A DNA stretch of 60,000 nt, from positions 20,382,288 to 20,442,287 of the forward strand of contig NC_092676.1 in NCBI RefSeq assembly GCF_964355755.1, read 5' to 3'. Below, piece after piece: positions 14,801 through 26,194 of the stretch. A program made the translations under genes and the position numbers. How positions within the stretch are numbered: the stretch's first letter is position 1; every line of letters begins with the position of its first letter. Source of the stretch: Antedon mediterranea (lineage: Eukaryota; Echinodermata; Crinoidea; Comatulida; Antedonidae). A model generated the notes under the pieces. The model saw only the letters and a program-made list of their open reading frames with translations, was not told where the DNA came from and made no database searches.

Positions 14801-17800
14801 AACCTTTATTAGCAGCATTACTATGAAAACACTTATTTTATAAAGAACAATCTAGAATTAAAGATAGCAAACATAAGAAATAATAATAATAAGTTGTTAG
14901 AGTTGCAACCTTTATTTGCAGCATTACTAATAATGAAAACACTTATTTTATAAAGAACAATCTAGAATTAAAGATAGCAAACATAAGAAATAATAATAAT
15001 AATTTGTTAGAGTTGCAACCTTTGTCAGCAGCATAGCTTACTAAATAACAATGAAAACACATTTAAAAAATCTAAAATTAAAGATACTGTAGCAAACATA
15101 AGAAATATAGAAACAACATATTTTTTTAAACTGCATGTCGCTTTATAGGATTTTAATTTGTTAGAGTTGCAACCTTTGTCAGTAGCATAGCATTACTAAC
15201 TACTGATATGAAAACACATATTTTATAAAGAACAATTCTGAATTAAATATAGCAAACGCAAACAAATACATAAAAAACATACTTTGGTTATTATTACTGT
15301 TTAGACAAAGCTAAAGAACATTTTATTTTGTAGTTACTACAATTGACCCATTTGAAAAGCATGTACAAATCATGGATTACTGTAAGTTCTTCAGAGCCTG
15401 GGGTGAAATTGACTCATAAAGGGTACATTTCGTTCAAAACAGTTTACTGTTTTGAACGCTGATTGAAATGCATTGTCAGAAATCAGTAAATTTCTTCATG
15501 GGTAGACATATTTGATTTGCAGCTAGGATTCATTTACAGTGGTTTGCCATACCTTGCAGAGAGACCATAAACCGTTAAATACACTTCTACTGTCTGTAGT
15601 TGTTGAAATAGATTAAATTTCATACTGCAGCCTATTGAAACGTATCCTTCCTATTGTGTATTGTTAATTGAATAACGATATTAGCTCCAAATTAGTGAAA
15701 GTCCAACATAAGGAAGTGTGTGATTGTGGGGACAATGATATCTAATTGGTTACAGATGCATTGAGCGTCAACAGTCCAACCTATGAGCAATTATCGTGTG
15801 ATATTGTATCAGTTCTCTATAAATTAATAGCAACTGTGTTCATCAGAATCATACCATTATAAGGGTATTGCTAAACACCGCAAACCCCGCAAACCCCCGC
15901 AAACCTCCAAAAAAACATAGCAAACCCCATCGAACCAACATAAAAGTGATTGAATCATGTAGTGTACAACCCACTGGGTATATCAATGTAAAAAAAATAA
16001 TACATTTTTACTGTTAACTAATTATTTTTAAAGTGATTGAATCATGTAGTGTACAACCCACTGGGTATATCCATGTAAAAAAAATAATACATTTTTACTG
16101 TTAACTAGTTATTTTTAGGGTCAAACATCATTTTTTGGTCAAAAATGATTGCTAATTTTTAACCAAAAAATGATGTTTTATCCCCAAAAATAAGTAGTTA
16201 ACAGTAGAAATTTAATAATTTATATACCCAGTGGGTCGTACACTACATTATTCAATCACTTTTATGTTGGTTCGGTGGGGTTTGCTATGGTTTTTTGGAG
16301 GTTTGCGGGGTTTACCAATCAATTTTGACCAAAAAATGATGTTTTACCCCAAAAATAAGTTGTTAACAGTAGAAATTTAATATTTTTTTTACATTGATAT
16401 ACCCAGTGGGTTGTACACTACATGATTCAATCACTTTTATGTTGGTTCGGTGGGGTTTGCTATGTTTTTTTGGAGGTTTGCGGGGGTTTGCGGTGTTTAG
16501 CAATACCCCCATTATAACAGTTTTTTTAAACTCTGTAAGCTAAAAGCTTTGCGGTACTGTACAGTACATAATTGATAATAATAGTCTTATTCGTGCCAAG
16601 CTTACCTGGATAAATTAACAATAGCTCATGCTCTCCAGAGAGAGGATTAGATACGAAAGCTTAAAGTTCCTAGGATACTCCTGGACCATAATGGACTAGT
16701 CCACAACCTCATTAGTATGGGATGTGGAGCTGGGTAGGGGTGGTGGGAACTATAAACATTCCAATTTTATATAAACTAAAAGATATTTCCGGAAATGAGT
16801 TTCATGTAAAAAAAAATAAAAAATTACTATTTATAAATAAAATGTAAAGTAAACTTTATAATCAAACTACTATGTTGTGTTTTTTTAAATGTATACAGAC
16901 TTTAAATAAGAAAAAATATTCATAGAAAATAATGTACTTTCTGTGGTTTGACAAACAATTGGCTAATTCATGAGTTTCTTTGAAATTGATGATGTCACAG
17001 AAATGGCATTGGTTGTGACATTCACTTGATTACATAAGCCATATAGTACACCATATTATCTTGCACAATTCAATTGATTGCCCAGTGTGTATTTCATTAT
17101 TTAAGCTCTGTCCACTCCAAACTTGTTTTACAAAAAAGTGTGATGTGCCCAAATATGGTAGTGATATACCCAAATATGGTAGTGATTGATCACCATTTAA
17201 TGGGCAAGGCACATCACATTATTTAACCACATAATAAAGTTTGATAGTGTAGACAGAGCTTTAGACCCTACAGTAGTATTTATTTATTGTGACATTGACT
17301 TGGTTACATAAGCCATACTGTACACCATATTATTCTTCACAATTCAATTGATTGCCCAGTGTGTATTTCATTACACCTTACTTAGACCCTACTGTAGTAT
17401 TTATTTATTGTGACATTGACTTGGTTACATAAGCCATACTGTACACCATATTATTCTTCACAATTCAATTGATTGCCCAGTGTGTATTTCATTACACCTT
17501 ACTTAGACCCTACTGTAGTATTTATTTATTGTGACATTGACTTGGTTACATAAGCCATACTGTACACCATATTATTCTTCACAATTCAATTGATTGCCCA
17601 GTGTGTATTTCATTACACCTTACTTAGACCCTACTGTAGTATTTATTTATTGTGACATTGACTTGGTTACATAAGCCATACTGTACACCATATTATTCCT
17701 CACAATTCAATTGATTGCCCGGTGTGTATTTCATTACACCTTACTTAGACCCTACTGTAGTATTTATTTATTGTGACATTGACTTGGTTAACACCATATT

Positions 17801-20800
17801 ATTCTTCACAATTCAATTGATTGCCCAGTGTGTATTTCATTACACCTTACTTAGACCCTACTGTAGTATTTATTTATTGTGACATTGACTTGGTTACATA
17901 TTAGCCATACTGTACACCATATTATTCTTCACAATTCAATTGATTGCCCAGTATGTATTTCATTAAACCTTTACTTAGGCCCTACTGTAATATTTATTTA
18001 TTTTATACAGTATTATACAGTATTAACAATCTAAAAAACAAGTTGAATATTTTCACTTAGAAATATTATACTATACTTGACACAAGATTTTAAACAAATT
18101 GAATTCTTCTGTATGAAACTTAGTACATGACTGAGTATAATCCCAGGGGTGCTGGGTATCTAATTTGGGAAAAATTATTGGGTTGTTTATACAGTTACTC
18201 AGATGGTATTAACAATGGAATTGATCAAACTTTTATGTCGGAATTTAGCATAAATTTAATAGGTGGTGGGATTTAATACTTGAGCATGGGATTATAATCG
18301 GTCAGGTCATATATATTACACTTTACATATAAATTAAAATACTAAACTGATTGGTTTTGATTGGATAAAAACACAATGAATGAATATAAAGAGCACAATA
18401 GAAGGATAAATTACAATATGTACAGCTTGTGGAATGTTGCTCTCTTATTGGCTAATATCAGTTGAACCCCTCCTCATCAAGAAAGGGTAGGGAGACCTTA
18501 TTACAACCTTATTACATTGTAATTAATATTGCTTTAGATTTTTTATTGTAATGTAAGTATCACACAGAGAGAAAATGGTTCTCATGTACAGAGTAAATTT
18601 GAAACTGAAATTATGTTTTAGGCTCTGTCTACACAATCAAACTAGTCTACAGAAAAACTGTCATGTGCCCAAATATGGTAGTGATCTACCTAAATATGGT
18701 AGTGATATGACATTATTCTGTCAATATATGGGCACATTACATTTATTCGTCACATAAAGTTTGATAGTGTACAGTAGACAGAGCTTTATGCTGTGCAATA
18801 AGAACCCTTAATTGCGTATTATAATATTTATATCTCACTTTGATATTCTCTAGGATATTTCAGAGGCATTTGCCTGAATCATCTCAAGTTCTAGAATTAT
18901 TTATGTTGTGGTGTTATTGCAAGCAGTCATCTATTATTATAATAATATTACTGAGAACATTTTTGCTACAGTAGTGTACTGTAGCATAGCCAAATGTTAG
19001 TTAGCCAAAAACGCAATAGGAAACTTCTCCAAATACACAGGATGATCAGCAATTATTCATCATCATCATGATCATCATCTTCATCACAATCATCATCTTC
19101 ATCATGATCATCTTCATCATTATCTTCATCATCTTCATTTTCATCTTTATCATCATCTTCGTCTTCATCGTATCTTCATCATCATCAGTCATCATCTTCT
19201 TCTTCATCATCATCATCATCATTTCTTTACCATAAATCTTCACATCACCCTTTTGCCATCCTCTTTCAGATTTTTTTTTTTTTATCTTCATAGGATAAAT
19301 TTCAAACAGCAGTGTGTTCTGTTTTGCAACACTCCTCCCTTTGATGCACCAATTATGGAAGGCCCACGTTACATGGGGTACACAGCTGAACAAGTTGCTA
19401 CCAAGATGGCAGAGGTTTGTATTTTATCCAAGGGTTTATTTATAGATTAACTAGAGAGGGAACTGGCAGGTCCGGCTAGGTCTCCATAAATTACCGCTGT
19501 ATATCTGTTCAAAAATTAGAATTGAAATAACTAATTTATTAGAAAATTTCTTCAACTTTAGCATTGATATGGTCAACACATTTCAACTGCGTCATAGTGG
19601 TGTGTGACTACAAACGGATGTGCCTGATTGTTAAGCGTGTTGCAGCCCAATTTGTGGTCCCTCTCCATGGTGAATCACTGTGATTAATTTGAATTCACTT
19701 TCTAGTTAATTATATACAAACTCTTTGTATTTTGTACATTTCTGTTTTGCTATATATGTGTCTATGCAATGAAAGTAACATAAAGACCTATGATGTCATG
19801 ATTACCTTTAACCTATATCCAGTGATTAATTTACTGAAGTTCCTAAAGGAAATAGTATTTGAATGAGCTATTGAATTGTTATCAGTGTTCGCAATTAACA
19901 GGTGGGAAGTCACGACTGTATCGATTCTGTATTCACTTGTTTAAGGTCACACGCAAATGAAATTTACCAAAACGTCAGGAATGTTTTTACAGTTTATAGG
20001 CTTTTCACATGATGAATAATTTTCTGACTGAAAGTATGACAAAGGATTGTTTTAAAAAGATTGTTTTAATGTAGTTTATATTTACTGTATTTGCTACAGC
20101 CAAATTGTTTGGGAACATTGCCATAGTGGTGATATGCGTTTTGATTCGAGTTCTAGCTATTTAGATGTCCTGGGATTATAAACATGTTGGTGTTTTTATG
20201 TACCGTATGTACGGTAATAGTTAAAAGTATTAAAGGAAACCACTGCAAACTGCCCTATTACATATGTGTAGGTTCAAGCCACATTCAATGTACAGTACAG
20301 GACAGCCAACTTTTATTCTTGGACAAGTGAATATCTCACAGATACTTGTACTGGGACAAATGGGAAAAAATGCTTGTGAACCTGATCTTTTAGTAGCTCT
20401 GAATATCTGCTGACCATAAATTAACCTTTACAGTAGGAATGTAGACAGTTTAATAAGAGTATTACATTCATTCACTTAACCTTTCACCTTTATTATAGCG
20501 TGGAGTAAACTTGTCTGTTGTCAGCCCTCGGAAGTTGTATCCCTTGCAACGTTTATTTGAACGAGCCTTAGGCGATGTCCAGATGACGTCGGTGAAAGAC
20601 TATTCAGTTGATCCTCACCATTTGGTGCTATTACAAGGATTTCAGTTAAAAGGTAAAGATTTATATCATAATATGGATTATTTCTCATGATAAATAATCT
20701 AGCAGTTATCCCTATATATTCTGACGTGGAGGGGCTAACCACAGCATTTACCAAGGATAAGCAGTAGGAATATTAGCATACCATCAAGGGACATGGGAAA

Positions 20801-23800
20801 GCTTGTAATGGTAACTAACACCAGTACAAGCTTTGTGTGAGATTATTGATCATGGAGTTGAATCTTGGCATTTATATCATTTGATCTAATATTCATTGTA
20901 AAGCTTTGTCTACACTATCAAACTTTATGTAACAACAAAATGTGATTTGCCCATATATGGACATGATGATGTCATATCATTACCATATCTGGGCATATCA
21001 CTACCATATTTGGGCACATCACACTTTTGTTGTCAAGCTAGTTTGATAGCATCGACAAAGCTTTAAATGCATGTAGCAATGCTGACTTCATTTGCTGGTA
21101 ATATTAACTAATGGATTGTGTGCTAAATGCTTGTCTTTACCATCTGTGAATGTAAAATGAGAATTGTACAAAAGTATTATATATCATTGCTAATCATCTT
21201 TGCCTCCAGCTTTAAAGCCTTTCCAAAGTATAAACCTTACTTCCACTACCTACTGTAGCTCACGTCTGTAGTAGCCATGTTTTTGTATATTTGTTTTTAC
21301 CTCTAAGGGAAACAAATTATCATAAGCTAGGCTAGTTTGGCCACATATTTAATACCACTTTTGGGTGGGGAAAGGTGTTCATTCAAACTATAATTTTCTC
21401 CAATTGGTACAACTAAAAAAAACCAGGAATGGAATTACCCATCCTACTCGGGAGATGCTTATTTTACACACTTGGCAGTATCTAGTTTGTTTTTAATGGT
21501 ATTTTTTTAACAGTTTAAATTTTTTTTGTGGAAATTCTCAAGTCTATCTCGTTTTTAGCTTACCTGGATAAACCGACATGGGCCTATTCTCTCCGAGAAG
21601 AGAGTTGGGATGTTCCCACTTGAGGGCAGGGTCCATGGAATGAACCATTATCTGACAGAGGTGTTTCATAAATTGTTTATATATATATTCGAGTTGTAGC
21701 TCTCTTTTCGGACAGAATAGGCCAATGTTGGTTTATCCATGTAAGCCAGCACTTATAGACAACCCAACACCACTTTTGGTTTGTGTATGTTTTTATATAA
21801 TGGTTGATTCCAACAGAGCAATCATCAACCATTGCTATGGATACAACAAGTGCTCCTGTAGCTAAAGTGTCTCCATTGAATGGAACTCCAGCAAACAGCG
21901 TTTCCACCGCTTCAAGCTTCTCAAAGCCCTCTCCAACATCTACAGGTTCGACAACTTTCATTTTATGTTTATTACTTAGCTTATTTACCATATTTCTTTT
22001 GACTGGCCAAAATGCAGTGATATAACTACAAAAAAAACTTAGTTTAGTGGAATGATCTTTGGAGGTTTAAGTGACTTCTATAAGGTGCTAATTAAACATC
22101 AATCTCTAACCCCATGCACAAATAGCTGTTTAGTAATCCTTAATAATACACAACTTTGTCTAATTATGATGGTACCTTTTGAATGGGTGCGAATTAGTTT
22201 AAATTTGGTTACTAGACCCACCCTTTCAATTCAATTCAATTCAAAATTATTTAATCATCCCACACGGGGCAATTCAAATAAAAAGGTCTGGATTAAAATG
22301 ATCTTACAAAATATACAAAATATTGATAGGAGAGATTATGCTGATTAAATTGGGTTAAAGACCTTTAACTTGACCACACCCATCTCTAACCAGTATCTAC
22401 TTCCATGCACAAATAGCTGTGTATTATTCCTTAATAATATAAAACTTTTTCCAAATATGATGGTATATCTACCACCAACAAAACACCCTTTGAATGGGTG
22501 CGAATAAGTTAGATTTGGTTACTAGACCCACCCTTTAAATAGTGATACAGGAATGCAAGTACAGTAGTTTCTTTAATAGGATGCTGATTAAGTTAAAGAT
22601 CTTTATCTTTATGCTAGGTGATCACACCCACCTCCAACCACTAACTAATTCCATGCAAACACAACTTTGAAATACTATTACTATAACATCATAGATATGT
22701 GCCTAGCATAACCTTATGGTATATAAAAATTATTATAGAGATTGGTTGACCAAACAAAATCAATAAGCTGTTTAATCAAATGGGGGAATTGGGGAATTAA
22801 TGTGTTTGACTGTTTTAATGTTTGTTATCATTTGCATGTTGTTGCATGTTCTGTGTCTTGTCTTTGCATGATTACAATATCTTTGGGATTTCCTCGGGAT
22901 TTCCTCAAAATTATTCCTTAATTATTGTATTTTGTAAAGTATTGACATTGATGTTATTGCATAATGGTTGAATCAATTTCCTAACAGTAACACATCCTAT
23001 TATTAGGACTGTGTAATTACCAGCCTATAATTTGTGCATATAGCCTGAAATGGAGAGAGACAAGTTCTTGTGAAAGGTTATGCATAAAGATAAAAATAAA
23101 TCTTAAAAGTAAAGTACTTAAATGTTTAATGACTGACATTAGGTCATCATTATTATTATTATTATTTTTATCATTAAGGCCAATTTACACAGATGAGCAG
23201 TAACAGTAAGCGGAAAACCATGTAGCTTGTCCCACATAGAATCTGTATCTATCCTTAATGGAAACCACCTGCCTACTCCACGTTTTGTGTAAATGGTCAT
23301 AAGAAATAGCATTGATTTATATTTTTATTACTGTATTACTGCTTGTCTGTGTAAATTGGCCTTTATTAATTATACTGTTGTTATTAAGCATTATATTTAA
23401 ATAAATAGGTAATGTTTTGAGTTTTATTTACAGGCGTAAGTGGTGGAGCACAGGTTCTGAGTCCAAGACCTACAGGGGGGCATATTGGTATTGGCTCACC
23501 CTCAACGCAAGGTTCAGTGGCAAGTGGATTCAAGGTGCCAGTTAAAAATACAAACACTGGTACTTATAATTCATTATTTATCATCATTCCCTTCCACACC
23601 ATCACCAGTTTTGATTTTCGTAATTTTTTAATTCGTGACAACGCAACACTGTAAGCACAATGGAAGTGAGTTGACTAATCGCAAAGTTTGAATGAGCCAT
23701 CGTGTTGTGATTGGTCAAATAACTTACGGCACGCTTGGGGGAATTAAGTGCACAACTGAAGCATTATACTCTGAGATTATTCTCACTACAGTTTACTATA

Positions 23801-26160
23801 GTGGAGCTGTAGCTTGGTGGTTAACGTGCTTGCCTTCCAATCCCAAGGTTCGGAGTTGTAACTCTTTCAACTTCACTCCGTAGGCCTCAAATGATAATGA
23901 TAAATTATTAAAATAGTGATCGCTGATGGATGCGTATGAAATTAAAAAAATTAATTTATTAATTTTTAAGTATTTTTATATTTCAGGAATATCAAACACA
24001 AACAACAAGCTGCAGTTTCCACAGGGAAATATGCAGATAAAGACAAACAACCAGCCAAAAGTAGCCATTGCCAAAGTACAACCACAACAGATACAGCAGA
24101 GTCCAGCCAGTATGACAACATCCACCACACAATATAACACCTTCCAAACGCAACCAACACAGCAGCGTATGATGAATAGTCAAGTGTCTACGGCGAGTCC
24201 GATGACTAGTAATCCAATGGCAAATTCTAATAGTATGGGCATTTCAAGTATGGCAACTTCTTCAATAGTCAACTCCGGTATGGCTAATTCCGGTATGGCC
24301 AATTCCGGTATGGCCAATTCCGGTATGGCCAATTCCGGTATGGCCAATTCCGGTATGACAAATTCCGTTATGACAAATTCCGGTATGCCTAATTCCGGTA
24401 TGCCTAATTCCGGTATGGCTAATTCTGGTATAACAAATTCCGGTATGACAAGTTCTGTTATGACAAGTTCTGGTATGTCCAGTTCCGGTATGGCAAATTC
24501 CGGTATGGCAAATTCCGGTATGACAAATTCTGGTATAGCTAACACTGGTATGAATAATCTGACTATGGCTAGCCAAGGTATAACAAACAATCCAGGTATG
24601 AACAATTCTGCAATGATGATGAACAGGCCAGCAGGTAATCAGAACATGGCCCAAGCCAGGCCAAATGTCGTAAGCACAAAGGGAGTAGCAAGTATGCAAA
24701 TGTCAAACCCTATGGACGTTATGGTCAACAGGCCTAGGCTTGCCGTTCAACCGAACCAACTGACTAATGTAAGTAAGGTGAATGCTGTAAGGGCTGGTAT
24801 TGCTCAATTGAGAGCTAAAAGATTACAGCAGCAACAACAACAGCAGCAGCAGCAACAACAAAATGCACCTAATATGGCCTTCAAAACAAACCCAGCAATT
24901 CCACAACCAAAGTCACTGCCTGGTCCAACAGCTGCGGCGTCAGTACCACAACCAAATGTTACCATCAAACCACCATTTGACGTAAGTTTTTATTTCAGCA
25001 AAAATTATTTCATGAATTTGACTAGACTTGTATATCTTAGATATCCTAATTGCTATGCATGTTAAATTGGATTTTTAATTGAAAGCTGCACCTAGACAAC
25101 ATATTGGGTATGCTTTCATTGTTTTCGATGAATCTTAATTCTGTATCTATATTTTGTCCACTAGACTAACACTGTGGGAATGCCAAGTGTACCACCGGCA
25201 GCTCAGCAGGCTGCAGACGCCGCTCTTATCACAGCTCGTACACAAGCAATTGACTGGCAGAACAGGCGTAAGTTGCTAATACACCATGTCATGATAGATA
25301 ATTTTAGAGATACGTAAAATATCTCTATTTCTCTACAATGACAAAAATGTTCTAAATTGACTATTTTTGGCAATGTTCTTTAAGTTGTATTCACACACAA
25401 GAATTAATCATGCATAGAACAGAGTTAAGCCTACATATCCAAGTTTCAACTGACTTAAATGCTTGTGTGATCAGTTAACTCTCTTATACCTCTGTGTCGT
25501 TAACTCTGATGTACCTCCGATATAACTCTTAATAGGTTTCAGAGAATCACCTTTGTAACCTTAATTCCAACATATTTCAAAATTATAGAAATACCTTCAA
25601 CTCAATTACAATGAGGATATATCAATTGTAATTATTTGTGTTTAATGCAAGAATAAGATAAACCACATCTGATAGACTACATTTTATATCTAATAGACTG
25701 CATTTTAACTTCGATAGACTGTATTTTAACTGCTATATAGAAAAGAATAAGTTCATGAATAAATAAATATGCCAGTAACATATTGATTGATGGAAGAATG
25801 TCCTGTATTATGTAATTTATATTTTTTATATTTTTTTTCAGCTCCAACAAACACACCGCCTAACATACCAACACCAAATTTTACGATGAACCCAAGTCCA
25901 CAACAGCCGACACCAAACATGCAACAACAAGTACAGATACAAAGACAGCAAGCAGCAATGGCACCGAAGATGCAAGGGAACATAAGACAACAGATGACCA
26001 ATGCGATTGCACCAAACACAATTATACCAAACCAAATGTCACAGACTCAAATGGCACAAAAACCAAATCTGGTACAAAACAAACATTGGTCCCACTAATA
26101 ATAAGTAACATAAAGAAATTAGAAATATTTAACAGTGCTTGGAATTGTTTGCTGCTATTA

Positions 26161-26194
<34 letters not shown>

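Larger units (their letters stand above)
9213..19293. other. MED25 intron 4 (10 kb), repeat-rich
   Basis: The largest intron. Recognised contents: SINE remnant, CCCTATTAAGGGGACAC-type remnant (about 9480-9570), family D element (10771-11115), a degenerate array with the motif ACTAACCCA (12660-12960), MITE A (13435-13590), 21-bp minisatellite (13800-14045), tandem units (14761-15250), long foldback element (15863-16508), a 121-bp array split by MITE A (17020-18000), MITE A (18619-18788) and a pyrimidine triplet tract (19050-19230). The stretches 9600-10770, 11120-12650 and 18000-18600 hold nothing I recognise. No exon is missing by phase. Confidence 0.6.
2812..20652 (+). other. MED25: MED25 exons 1-6: von Willebrand A domain
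   Basis: These six exons encode residues 1-217, which in MED25 tether the protein to Mediator. Diagnostic stretches are VVFVIDGTANLA, HFNGGPLVENDF, YGGNIYCLVIY, the glycine-rich FVGGGGEASSLAAEGL, the QCVLFCNTPPF strand and VNLSVVSPRKLYPLQRLFE. The first metal-site position reads D-G-T-A-N and not the canonical DxSxS, so metal binding is probably incomplete, as in other MED25 proteins. Confidence 0.93.

Noticed and set aside
17020-18000. CRISPR-like or replication-origin-like direct repeat array
   Set aside because: Units of 121 bp adjoin without unique spacers, and the context is an animal intron; it is an ordinary tandem satellite.
19046-19393. Minus-strand 115-codon Met/Lys/Asp-rich frame
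   Set aside because: Translation of the ATC/TTC triplet tract plus the antisense of MED25 exon 5.
22052-22348. 98-codon frame in MED25 intron 7
   Set aside because: Lies in a tandem duplication, and the second unit does not keep the frame.
24180-24699. Long antisense open frames of 141 and 145 codons
   Set aside because: They lie opposite the MED25 exon 9 NSGM repeat; a repeat unit divisible by three keeps several frames open. No independent protein character.
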